NCBI GenBank assembly: GCA_021432635.1
Contig: MU270019.1
Coordinates: 1,547,672 to 1,611,671, forward strand
Direction of reading: 5' to 3'
Length of the DNA stretch: 64,000 nt
Origin: Thozetella sp. PMI_491
Taxonomy: Eukaryota; Ascomycota; Sordariomycetes; Chaetosphaeriales; Chaetosphaeriaceae
How positions within the stretch are numbered: position 1 is the stretch's first letter; each line of letters begins with the position of its first letter. The position numbers and the translations under genes are program-made. Under the pieces are notes generated by a model that did no database searches, was not told the DNA's origin, and saw only the letters and a program-made list of their open reading frames with translations. This document shows positions 22,109-32,836 of this stretch, piece after piece.

Positions 22109-22601
22109 CGCCTACTTGGAAGTCGCGAAAACAGAGAGTCTTTCGTGCTGCGTCCATCGACTGCCTTTTTTTAATTCTCTCTTAGCGGCGGGACTTATTA
22201 TATGACCGACTAGACACGACCATGCAGGGATTGGATGCACGACATGACGGACTATATGACTTTGGCTGTATAGACGACATAGACTAGACAAGCCCCGTCC
22301 ATAGTGATAGAATCTGCCGTTGGCTAACCTCCCGGGAGTCTTGGCGGTATCCAATTATCCCACGCCACGTCCGCTGCTGTGGCTTGTTCATCTGCGTGAG
22401 AAGGTTGCGCATACTGCATTGGTTGGCCAGCCGCAATCTGCACAAATCACCAGTCGTACTTTGATGGCAATGCTGTCGTAAAGATTTAGAAATATTTATC
22501 CTGGCCCTAGCCGCCGGACACAAATATCAGGCACTTTGCATTTGCACTACATGACTCTTTTAACAAAATAATATTCGTTCCCCCAACATGAAGTTACTGT
22601 C
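22109..22601. promoter_or_regulatory. Shared promoter region of the ankyrin/S8 divergent pair
   Basis: The 493 bp between the two start codons must contain both promoters. No operator is recognised. The short spacing makes co-regulation possible; this is inference. Confidence 0.5.
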
Positions 22602-25482
22602 ATGGCTTCCGCAGAGCCTGATCCGAAGCTAGAGGAGAAGTCTGGGACTCCCCCAGCTCTAGGGTCTCAAACAGGTTCCACCGCCGTCTCGCGTTCCGAA
22701 TCTGACCTCGAAGAAAGTTGGAAAGATCGATTCAAAGCAGTGGCACTCGTGGATCTCTCCGTCTCGGAAAACACAAGCCGTATCCGGGCATTCCAAGCCG
22801 AGAACGGTGACGGGCTCTATTATCTCGCTCAAGCCGATCTGAAGGGATGGCCGCAATCCCAAGTCCGGGATCTAATTCAAGCCTTGCTGGAAGGAGATCG
22901 CATTATGATACGTCCCGACCGCAGCCCAAAAGAGTGCTTTCTCTTCGATGCAATCAAGCTGGACAACTACACCTTCATCGCAGCGCTGCTCAGCGTTGCG
23001 GATCGGGATAAACTTGGACTTATTATTTTGTCTCCATACGACGAATACGACAGGAGTTGCCTGCACTTAGCCATTGACTGCCGCTGCCCTTTCACATCCG
23101 AGCTCATCGACATTCACGAACCACAGGCTAGGAGGGTCTTTAGGGAGAAGGATGTTAGGGGCCACGCGCCTCTACATCGAGCCGTTTTGCAAACACCCGA
23201 CCCGCCGCATCCGCCAAACTCGCGTGCTTTCCGGGCTGATGATATTGTATCTCAGTTAATTGCAAAAGATGCCCAAGTTCTATCATATCAAGACAGCGGC
23301 GGTTACACCCCGTACCGACTGAGGTTGCACTGCATGGATCGACTCCCACCCCGACGCCACGGCCTCATATCGGCACGTCAAGAGCCAAGGCCAGGGGGTG
23401 AAGTACCTCTCTTGGGAGAGAATCGTACCGATGACTCAATTCTCGAGCGCATTCAAGAGGCAGTCGTCCGACTTCTGGCCCCAGACGCGATGTCTAAGGC
23501 TTTGTATGCTCCGGGCGAAGGCAAGACTTGCAGCACACAAACACTAGTACCTACTGCCGGGCTAACGCGTTACATTTAGAGTGCACATTTAGCTTATATT
23601 TGTCAGACTTGCCTGATATCTTGCCCGACAACTACTTCGATCGACTCGCAGCCCATACTCGCATGGAGCGCGCTCTCTGTCGTGTGGACGTTCCAAACTT
23701 CAAGCTTCAATCTCAGGCTCGCAACCCGGACGAGCCGTTGTCCACTACGAGAAAAATGTGCTTCCTTTCTACTCTCTGTTTTGCATTATTTTCGCATCTA
23801 TGGCTGATAAAGACGACTGCTAACTAGCCCTGATGTCGTATTGTAGATTATCGGCGCCTACTCGCTTTCGCAAAGATTTTGTCACCCTGTTCTCGTCACT
23901 CAGGCGGAATGGAGTCTGCAAGATCATTGAGCTCTCTGTCAACGACTTGGAAGGTTCGGGTCACTCTGATGAGGCCATCGAGGACGCTTTGGGGGGGTTC
24001 GAAGTGGAGCGTTGGAACTGGAAGCGAGACGACATCCCCAGCTGGGTGATTGCGAACTGCAGCGGTGTCGTTCGGGAAATAGATATCTACTTCTCGGGCG
24101 ACGAGAAGGTTCTTCAAGAGTGGCTCGGCCCAGATGGATTTCGACACAAAATCCATTTTCCCGAGGTATGGGATTCTAAAATGCTTCCCTCGTCGTAGCC
24201 GCCGTTTTATAACCTGGGAAGTGGTACTTGGCTAACGACGAGCCAAAATAGCTGAATGCAATACGCATATTCATGAGACAGGTGGGCTGAACTCGGACGA
24301 GCTAATCAGCTACTTCGCTTACCATTAGACCAGGGAACGGATGGCGAATCTCGATGTGAAGAGGGTTTCCAAGAGCTCTTCAAGGAGAGTGGTTTGCGTT
24401 TCCAAATTGAACGGCTGACAAATAATTCGACACGGTCGGAAAATTTGAAAAAGTCAAGGTAAGGGTCTAGCAACTTCTTGGCTTGTACCTGATCGTTCGC
24501 GTCCAGCTGATAAAAGCACCTACTTAGTGACTCCGCGAGGCTTTACGCGGCCGCTGCCCGACTCCAGAACACTCTCTCCAGACATTCCAACATTTCAAGC
24601 AACAATATCCCCAGCATCAGGATTGCACTTATTGACGACGGCGTTGATGTCACATTTGGGTCCCTAGGAGATATAATCGCTGGGGGCAATTCGTGGACGC
24701 GAAATCCCTACTGGATCTCTACCACCGGCCACGGAACAGCACTGGCTTCTGCCATACACCAGCTTTGTCCTACCGCCAAGCTTCATATCGCACGCCTTCC
24801 TTCAACCAGTGATCCTATGACTCACGCAGAAAATTTGTCTTCGGCAAGTTTCATCGCTTATTATGGCAAGAGTTGTTCATTGTACAAGTGCTAATTGACC
24901 CAATAGGCAGTCGATTGGGCGGTCGCCTGCCAGGTCGATATTATATGTATAGGGACTGGTCTGGGGACCTTGGGCGGCGGTGACCCCAACGACTTCGGTG
25001 TTAGTGCCGGATTGCTCGAGTCCTTCATACGTGCATTTAATGGTGGGATCTGCGTTTTTACCCCATATTTCAATACGAACCCGATGAATGCCGATTTTAA
25101 ACGAATGTGTATGATGGTTGCAGCTATCGAATCAGCGGGGGAACAGAAATTCACCACGAGTCGACGCGACAGCATATTCTTTCTACCAGCACCTGCGATC
25201 ACCATCCCCGGAGCTAATGCGCTCTCCTTCGGCGGTGACAGCGTGGCAGCTGCCAATGCGAGTGCGCTAGCTGCTTTGCTTCTGTGGATCGTGAGGCTTA
25301 TGGGCTCCAGCAGTGAAATCAGCCCCCAATTTTCGGATAATATGCTTGAAGCTTTCAATTATTTTGCCCGTGACGGGAACGTTATAGACTTGCAAGATAT
25401 ATTGGAGTCTATGGCGCAGAGTACCTTCACTAGCTGGGCAGACTTACGGTCTAAATTTCTAGGACTAGTGTTCCTCTACTAA
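22602..25482 (+). CDS. Fungal subtilisin-like (S8) peptidase-domain protein with ankyrin-like N-terminus
   Basis: Seven exons give 820 aa: 22602-23520, 23580-23757, 23847-24165, 24252-24281, 24334-24458, 24528-24843, 24907-25482. The N-terminal third has ankyrin-like helices (DRSCLHLAIDCRCPF, GHAPLHRAVLQ). The middle contains NGVCKIIELSVNDLEG and SGHSDEAIEDALGGFEVE, a block shared by fungal cytoplasmic S8 proteins. The C-terminal S8 domain keeps the catalytic triad: Asp about 560 in LIDDGVD, His about 592 in GHGTALA, Ser about 741 in GGDSVAAA. There is no signal peptide or propeptide, so it should act inside the cell. Such domains also occur as effector domains of fungal NOD-like receptors; no NACHT or NB-ARC domain is present here. 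Introns 1 and 6 use GC donors (GCAAGA, GCAAGT); every GT alternative breaks the frame. Confidence 0.85.
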
Positions 25483-26578
25483 TTACGACCTCTCTACGAA
25501 GGAACGTAACTGTTAAATGTTAGCCAGGAACTCGTGGATTGGTGAGGTCTTTGTACACTAGGGTCTATCGGCTGTATCTTCTGGGTCGTACGAGACTTGG
25601 CAACAGCTGTTGTCTCCAGCAAGATACCAAAAGGTCTCCGACATGTAGGCATTGTTTAAATTTTCTAACTACTCTAAAATCGGGCATATAAGAGAGGCAG
25701 CCAAAAAATAATTTTTTTTCATCTCTAGGCGCTAGTATGGAATATCACATCTATTAAAGTTTTCATCTCGTAGCCTTGCTCGCTCTTATCGACAGGTCCT
25801 CCTGGGTTAGCAACAAAATAATAGACAACTGTAAAGAAAGCAAACCTGCCGATGTCGGACATCGTGTCCTCATTATGGATCTTGCCCAAATCGTTGGACC
25901 TTTTCTCAAAACGAATGATATTGCTCAGGTCTATCAATTTCCCACGAAACACGAACGCGGGTTTCTTGGTTGGGTCCCTCTTAGTTCTATCTTTGATGGC
26001 CCTCCGCATGGCCGTTTACTCTTTACCCCCCCCCCAAATGGGGGTCCTAGGGTTAGGGTCCGGGCTTACCTAAAATTGGGGGTACCCGCCGCTACATGAG
26101 GCCCCCCTCGTCCAATGATCGCTTACTTACACAAGTTGCCTGCAGGACGATGCCGATGCCGACCGAGCAGGCTGGGCCACTGCAAATCCCAACCAATTAG
26201 ACACTGTTTGCAGAAGTGTACTGCAGCCCTAGGATCGTGAGGTATCTCATCAAACGGCAACTGACCATCCGCCTCAGCTACGTTCCCAAGTATGGTAGGT
26301 AGATACTATTGGAGTATCCCCTGTGGCCGGGCTGACACGCGGAGCCAATGATTGCTTTCGAGCAAAAGTGTATTGCAGATCCTGCGATGTGAGCCTGTCG
26401 CAGTGTGTTCTTCAAAACTCTAACTACCGCAGTATCTTCCTCCCCTTGTTTCTCACGACTCTACAGATCCGTCTTGAAGAACCCCTCTAGCCAACCTTCA
26501 TCCCTATTTGGTAATTCACCACCCTAGCTGCGAAGCCCTATCAAAATACCTATCCACAGAAAAGTACCCAATACAAGC
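25483..26578. other. Gene-poor stretch with a G/C hairpin
   Basis: No gene is supported. A minus-strand frame at 25725-26009 (94 codons) has no recognisable family and no clear start. A C10/G5 hairpin lies near 26030. Confidence 0.5.
26026..26044. repeat. C10-AAAT-G5 hairpin beside a TTAGGG-like stretch
   Basis: Ten C (26026-26035), AAAT, then five G (26040-26044) can fold into a hairpin. It is followed by CCTAGGGTTAGGGTCCGGG, which includes one TTAGGG unit, and then AATTGGGGGTACCC. It may be a structure-prone relic. One unit does not make a telomeric array. Confidence 0.6.
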
Positions 26579-26870
26579 ATGTCGAATTACCAGGACAAAC
26601 AGAAGAGGCAGAAGAACAAGGGGGTCAATGGCCGGCCAAAAAGCCAGATTCAGGTGAGCCATGTTCTTCAGTCTCATGAGAGGCCCTTTGTAGTCTTCAT
26701 GTTGACGCGACTAGCCCACCGAGTCCTCCCACCACACTGTCCATCCATCTCATATTTCGAATAAGCACAAAGACAAACCAGAGAAGCCAGCCGTTTCCAC
26801 CGAGACCCCCGTAATGCTTGAGATGTGGCTTAGTCAGGGAACGAAGGAGGATCCGTGGGTTCTTTTCTAG
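26579..26870 (+). CDS. Possible very small Lys/Gln-rich protein, doubtful
   Basis: ATG at 26579 opens 25 codons of a Lys/Gln-rich peptide (MSNYQDKQKRQKNKG...). A GTGAGC donor at 26654 and an AAG acceptor at 26765 would join it in frame to 35 codons ending KEDPWVLF and a TAG at 26868. Total length would be 59 aa. The 112-nt intron and its weak acceptor are only moderately convincing, and no family is recognised. It could be chance. Confidence 0.22.
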
Positions 26871-27097
26871 AAATACCACTGTAGCTGCGTTTTATTTCGC
26901 GCTGAATCTATATCACGGCAACAGGTATTACCCATTGGCATGCGATTTAAGGCAATGTTGAAGATCTGGACAGACACACACAATGTAGTCAAAATACGTT
27001 TAGACTACTATCATCAAATTACTACCTCATTCTTACTACTTTAGAAACATATTTAATCCACGTGACATGAAGTTAGCAAGAGGCACAGAAAGGGCGC

Positions 27098-27138
<41 letters not shown>

Positions 27139-27938
27139 ACCTCTCATCCTTGTGTGCTGCAATGATTCTGACGATGGGATATATCCGAGACTTTCATATA
27201 TACGAACCTGGGGAGGAGATAGGCTGAACTTCTTGTGGCTCCGGCCCTATACGGTAGTTGGCACGGTGGATAGCGAACGTGGGCAGACGATGTAGCCGCT
27301 GCCAAGCATGGGTAGCTTATGTCAGGCCACTTTCGAACACACCTTGCAATCGTGCGGCATGTAAATTCTTCTATATATTATAATTACTCACCCCTGACGT
27401 GCGTGGACTCCGCGGAGTGCCGGGGCGCAATTCTTTGGTTCAAGCTGGCTGTAGTATAGTACTGTAGCCGAATGTAAACACTTGTTATGAAAGCTTACTA
27501 TGCCGTCTTAGGAAACATAACCCGCCAAGCCCCCGTTAGGTCAGCACTCTTCAACCGCAGTATACACCAATCCGTGTTTCAAACTGTCTCTAGTATGATG
27601 TCGACGACGGTACCGTCTTTCCTTCTCTTAGGGAATGATTTGTACTACGCTGTTCCGGGAAAATCATCCCGCCAAGCCACCTTCCGGCATAAACGTTCAT
27701 AACTAAGGGATACAAGAAACTGGCAGAAATTTGTTAGCAGCCTGCCCTATGTGGCATCATTCGCCCTTTGTCTGTCGCCTGTCGCCCCCCCGCGGGCTCC
27801 GTGTCGGCATTTGGGACAAGTACGACTCCTGGAAAATAGCTGGTAGGATTTTATTTAAACCTGTTGTTCCCAGGTGCCTCCCTTCTTCTCCTTTTACCTT
27901 GCCAGAGCATCTTCAGGCATTTACACCCTCTCCCTATC
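26871..27938. other. Intergenic; promoter side of the dienelactone hydrolase gene
   Basis: It contains the poly-G run listed separately. Two loosely similar segments at about 27490-27535 and 27640-27685 share CCGCCAAGCC and TACTAYGC motifs. No gene is supported. Confidence 0.5.
27100..27137 (+). repeat. 38-nt poly-G homopolymer
   Basis: An unbroken run of G extends from 27100 to 27137, flanked by GGGCGCCC on the left and TACCTC on the right. Such a long run is rare in fungal DNA and prone to polymerase slippage and G-quadruplex formation. Its true length may be misassembled. Confidence 0.9.
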
Positions 27939-28685
27939 ATGTCCGTCTCGACTTGCTGTTTGAAGAGCTTCAGGTGGGAAGGCACGCCTGTCGGCCAGGT
28001 AGGAAAACTTGGCGCCCATGATGCCTACATTACAGGAAACAACACCGATGCCGCCGTATTGATTGTCCATGATTTGTTGGGCTGGGCCTTCCCAAATGTT
28101 CGACTTCTCGCCGACCATTATGCCCAAGAGGCGAACGTCACGGTTTACGTCCCCGACTTCTTCCATGGGCAGAGCTTGCCCATCGAGCCGATCCTGAACC
28201 GCCGATACCACGAGATCGATATCGACGGCTTCCTCGAAGTGCATAGTCGCCAGAACCGTGAGGAAGAGATCTTCGTGTGCGCTCGGAGTCTCCGGGAGAA
28301 GTACAAGAAGGTCGGGGCTGTGGGATTCTGCTACGGAGGCTGGGCCGTATTCCGCCTAGGGGCCAAGGAGAATCAGCCTCCACTTGTGGACTGCATCACG
28401 ACGGGTCACCCGAGTATGCTGACCAAGGAAGATATTGCCGGAGTTGCGGTCCCTACACAGGTCCTGGCCCCGGAGCTGGACCCTATCTATGTGCCGGAGC
28501 TTAAGTCATACACATTTGAGACTCTCCCCAAGGCAGGCATCCCCTTTGACTATCAGCACTTCCCGGGCGTCGAGCATGCCTGTCTTGTCCGGGGATCTCC
28601 TGATATTCCCGGAGAACAGGCCGCGTTGGTCAGGGGGAAGGACGCTGCTGTCAACTGGCTGAAGCTTTTTTTGCACGAAAATTAG
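27939..28685 (+). CDS. Dienelactone hydrolase family protein (first of two)
   Basis: Single exon, 248 aa. ATG 27939 is preferred over the upstream in-frame extension because MSVSTCCLKS leads directly into the domain. It has the dienelactone hydrolase Cys-Asp-His triad: Cys131 in VGFCYGGW, Asp181 in APELDPIY and His213 in GVEHACLVRG. The VHDLLGW and NVRLLADHYA segments are also typical. It hydrolyses an ester or lactone in the cytosol, but its substrate is unknown. No signal peptide is present. A second, dissimilar member is encoded at 51393-52324. Confidence 0.85.
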   Translation: MSVSTCCLKSFRWEGTPVGQVGKLGAHDAYITGNNTDAAVLIVHDLLGWAFPNVRLLADHYAQEANVTVYVPDFFHGQSLPIEPILNRRYHEIDIDGFLEVHSRQNREEEIFVCARSLREKYKKVGAVGFCYGGWAVFRLGAKENQPPLVDCITTGHPSMLTKEDIAGVAVPTQVLAPELDPIYVPELKSYTFETLPKAGIPFDYQHFPGVEHACLVRGSPDIPGEQAALVRGKDAAVNWLKLFLHEN

Positions 28686-29272
28686 GGAAAGCATGGGCTG
28701 CTTTGTCGAAATAAGGGCAAGGCATACAGCAATTCTGACCAACAAACCGGTTTGATGCGAGCGGAAGGGCAGAGTGTGCCCCTGTCTTGCCGCAGGTGTG
28801 CAGATACGGTTTATTCTGCCTAAGAGACCCCGTTTTTGACAACATTGATATGTTCAAAGCTATCACGCTGTTTTTCCTATGTAACCGTGCTCTATGCCCT
28901 CGTAAATTCGTAGTTGACGTGTTAAGGCTGCCTCCGGGCTATTGTGTTTTTTGAGGGGCGGTTTAGACAGCTGCCCATTCGGACATGCCTAATCGGGGCC
29001 ACGGGCAGGGCTATACAGGGGGCACAGCCCCGCCATCGACGTCGCCTTCAACAACGCCTTGCACAGCCATTGGCATTTGGGGCGACCTCCTAAAACAATT
29101 AGGATGGGGCAAACGTAGGCTACGAGAAGTGGTGGTGGGCGCTTATAAAACATCGCTTCGCATCCCGACGAGTTCCAGAAAGCACACGTAATTTCTAGTC
29201 GTCTCATCAAGGAGGCCCCTGCCTAGAACAAATAGCAAGTATTAACGACGTTGTTCTATCTTGAGAAGCGAG
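28686..29272. other. Intergenic
   Basis: This is 587 bp between the dienelactone hydrolase and the SERAC1-like gene. I see no gene or RNA. Confidence 0.6.
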
Positions 29273-30500
29273 ATGGTTACAACGAGGAGTCAAACTAAGA
29301 GAAAAGCACCGCAACGCCCGCCCACGCGACGCAAGAAGACGGGAGCGAGTATCCAGAAGACACAGCCCTTGTCTTCTTCCTCAAAGACAACAAAGATAAA
29401 AAATACTAGAGCTCCAGCTCAGCATAGCAAGATCATGCTGGAGTTAATTTATGACGGTAGCAACCAGAACCACAACGCGGAGTAAGGAGCCTCCAAAGCG
29501 CGTGAATCAGTGGACAAGGCTAACTTTAACAGCATCGTGTTGATCCACGGTTCCACTGGCGACAGCAAATCGACTTGGACCCATGCTTCGGGAGCATTTT
29601 GGCCGACAGACTTCCTCGCCAAGGAGGTAGGATTGCGGGCTTGCCGCATCTGGAACTTCTCCTACGACGCCAAACCATCCACTTTCCTCAGCAATACCGA
29701 GCTCGCCAACACCGCAAAAGCCTTAGTAGACGGATTGGCGGCCAAGTTTGTGCTACCCAAGTTCAAGAACGATGGGACGGTCAACATTGTCGCCCACGGG
29801 CTTGGCGGCATCATTGCGCACCGCGTGCGAACGTATGCCAATGAGGTCGAATTGATGAAGGGGAAGGACGTCAACTTGGTGCTGCTCGGTACTCCCTACT
29901 TTGGGTCGAAAGGAGAAAATAGAAATCCCTCCGAGGCCCAGTTGGAGCAGGTCAAGCGACTCGGCGCAGTGCTTGGTCAGGAGATTGCCGACCCGGCAGC
30001 CGCTTTCCGCCTATGGCGCAAAACAGCGTCTGACATCTTCCCGTATGCGGCTATTGGGTCAGCTAGCTATACTAAGATTGCCTCGTTCCGGGAGGGTCTT
30101 CCGTTCGATGACCAGGGAGTGGTGCGTTTACATCCTTCTAGTTCCCGATTGTCAGCTGCTTAACCCATTGCAGATCGTGAGAGAGGAGCACTCTATGTTC
30201 GATGACAAGGATATCCTTAATTGCCACCCGGGAAACATCGACCTGATCCAAGCACATGGATATAGAATCGACACAAACCCGATCCAGTTCAAGATCCAGG
30301 CGAGTCATGCGGTGAGTTGATCCTGGGACAACACTTAGTGATCTGTGCTGACACCGACGCAGGACCTGGGGCGATTCCAAAGCGCCAGGGATGATGGGTA
30401 CATCTCTATTTACAAAGTGCTAGCTATGTATCACTACTATGGAGGCGTCAAGTCAGCCATTGCTATCCAAGATGCGAGAGGAGAGGACTGGTTCGGCTAG
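29273..30500 (+). CDS. SERAC1/DUF676-like alpha/beta hydrolase with a Gly in place of the nucleophile
   Basis: Four exons (29273-29456, 29511-30121, 30174-30311, 30363-30500) give 356 aa with all phases matching. Residues 1-40 are Lys/Arg/Thr-rich (TTRSQTKRKAPQRPPTRRKK), resembling a nuclear localisation signal. The fold starts at NSIVLIHGSTGD and continues with RIWNFSYDA and the nucleophile elbow NIVAHGLGGIIAHR. Where active members have HSLGG, this one has HGLGG, so the catalytic Ser appears absent. The C-terminal SHADLGRFQSARDDGY matches the region around the catalytic His. It is probably a non-catalytic scaffold or binding form. Fungal relatives occur alone and as N-terminal domains of NLR-like receptors. 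No other domain is present. Confidence 0.8.
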
Positions 30501-30918
30501 TAGAGGTGGCGCATCAGTTGAGGTCTTGTGCTATGTATGGGAATATCGCAGTGCTTTTAGAATGAACTTGTGTGCTGGTGGTCGTGGTTTACATAAATAT
30601 CTACTTGGCCTAGCAATTGGTAGATAAGTATTTGTTTATGATGCCGCTTATATGACAGTATTTCTTAATCCTACCAAGAGAGCGCCCATGGCCAAGAAAA
30701 GTCCCATCCTTCTTGCTTGGCCCTCCTTAGCACCTGTAACACTTGAGCATCGCTCCTTATCGATAACGGCCAGGGAGACAGTGGGCGATGCGGGGGAGCT
30801 CCGGAGCTGCCGCAACTTGCACGACTCATGTGGCGTCGCGCCCAGGCGAACGTGGTCTCAGCCATGGTCCGCCCGCCCTCCTGCACTCGAAGGTAAAAAG
30901 TGCTCAAGTGTTACGAAG
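30501..30918. other. Intergenic; chitinase promoter side
   Basis: These 418 bp precede the GH18 gene. The chitinase frame stays open upstream to 30652, but those residues have no family similarity and are treated as noncoding. Confidence 0.5.
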
Positions 30919-32141
30919 ATGGACGGCTCGGCCATCAACGCCGTCTACTACCCCTCGTGGCGAGTGTACAAGGAGCTGCCGCCCTCGAAGCTGCAGCTCG
31001 ACTGCATCACGCACGTTTTCTACGCTTTCATTAGGTCGGCAACCCCCGCCCCGACTAGCATCTCGCCTATCGGAAGCTGACTCGTGTACCAGAGTAAACG
31101 AGGATGGGACCTTGAGGGTAGGTGCCACCAAGTCTTGAACTCCAACATCGGGATGAAATCTCACCCGTGCAGCTCCTCGACGAGTGGGCCGACACGCAGA
31201 TCGACGTCGACGGCGAGAAGGGCTGCCTCAATGCGCTCGCCAAGCTCCGGCGGGAGCGGCCGGGGTTGAAGACGATTGTCTCAGTAGGAGGCGGAGGCGG
31301 CAGCGAGGAATTCCCAGCGATGGCTGCTGAGGCCAGACGCCGGGAGACATTTGCGAGGGCAATCCGTGAGTTCGTGGACCGCTACTCACTGGACGGTGTT
31401 GACAGTATGCCTCCTCGTCTTTGACCCTACTGCTAGCCTGCACATGCTGACCACCGCCGGACAGTCGACTGGGAGCATCCCAGCAGCCCCGAGCAAGGCA
31501 CCAACTACCTTTACCTGCTCCAGACGCTGCGGGCGCACCTACCCGCGCCGCGATACCTCGTCACGACGGCACTACCCGTCGGCGCCTACTGCCTCCAGCA
31601 CATTAACCTCTTCGCAGCGTCGCACGTGCTCGACCTCCTCAACCTGATGTGCTACGACTATACAGGGTCATGGACCGACGTGTCCGGGCACCAGTCGCAG
31701 CTGCTGCCGCCGCCGAACCCAGACGACCTGTTCCCCGCGCTGCTCGGGTCGAGCCACCACGGTGTCGACTACCTCATCTCGCACGGCTTCCCGCGCAAAA
31801 AGATCCTCATGGGGATCCCGGTCTACGCCCGCTGCTTCCCGGGGGCACGGGCGCCGGGCCACCCGTTCCGGAAGGACGAATGCTCGGAGGTCGACTACTG
31901 TGACCTGCCCCCGGAATGGATTGCAGCAGCTAAAGTGGATGAGGAGGTGGGTGCGGCATCTTATGTTGACGAGGGAGGGAAAGGTTTCGTCTCGTTCGAC
32001 GTGCCTGCGACGGCGAGGCAGAAGGCCGGGTATGCCAAAGCGATGGGTATTGCCGGCTTGTTCTATTGGACGGGGGTCGGCGATGTCGACGGGCCCAACA
32101 GCTTGGTCGCGGCAGGATGGAAGGGGCTAAAGGAGCTCTAA
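30919..32141 (+). CDS. GH18 chitinase, intracellular type
   Basis: Four exons (30919-31034, 31093-31117, 31173-31404, 31465-32141) give 349 aa. The start MDGSAINAVYYPSWRVY is the usual beginning of small fungal GH18 chitinases without a signal peptide. Motifs are KTIVSVGGGGGSEEF (the SxGG motif, strand 3) and DGVDIDWEHP, the DxxDxDxE catalytic motif with its Glu near residue 128; an intron falls inside it. Later blocks are LNLMCYDYTGSW and ILMGIPVYARCF. No chitin-binding module is fused. It would hydrolyse chitin by retaining substrate-assisted catalysis, probably for wall remodelling or autolysis. A secreted LysM protein gene lies 1.6 kb downstream. Confidence 0.88.
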
Positions 32142-32836
32142 GACGATCGGCCCGCATCGAGCGAGGGGCAGTTAGCGCTGGCGAGAGAGCTGTCGGCCAG
32201 TCCCAGTTCAATCCCAAATGTAGCAGTGCAAACAGGCCGATCCGATTGGGGTGGTGCCGCGGTGCAGGCTCCAGCCCAAAGAGCCAATCAATCGTCTTAG
32301 CCCATCTCATTGACGACTGAGAAGACCCAGAGTTCTTTCCTTGACAGGTCGCCGTGCATTTCAGGCAGAAAGCCAAAGAGTTTTTTGCTAGCAAAACCAC
32401 CTGTCCCATCTAGGCATCGATCCAAAAAGAGATTGCCGTGGTAGCCACCGTTGCTGGTGCCTCAGGACAGGCATCCATTTCCCATCCCGTTCCGGGCGCA
32501 TCTTACTCCACCGTATAGCGCCTGGCGTCCCCCGCCCCCCACTCCACCAAGGCACCTACGAAAGGCGGGCAATCAGGGGCCATCGCTGCATGCAGCCCGG
32601 CATGCAAGCAAAAGCCGCTCCTCAGCAACCCGAGTGTACACAAACCATGGGCAAGCGGACACTCTCAGAGGATATTAAAACCCAACGCGCCTATACGCCA
32701 TCCCACCGGCCAAGCACTAGCCTCAGGTCACTGACTCTTTTTTAACCTCGACGCGAAAACGCATACGTCAGCTATATTCTCGGCAATCATCCTCTACCAG
32801 GCACCTCTGCAGACACTTGCTATAGACTCCAAGAGA
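32142..32836. other. Intergenic
   Basis: This 695-bp promoter region lies upstream of the F-box-like gene. No gene is seen. Confidence 0.55.

Noticed and set aside
25725-26009. 94-codon minus-strand frame
   Set aside because: Composition is protein-like, but no family, start context or intron supports it.
26045-26065. TTAGGG unit as a telomeric repeat
   Set aside because: Only one unit is present and normal genes lie on both sides.
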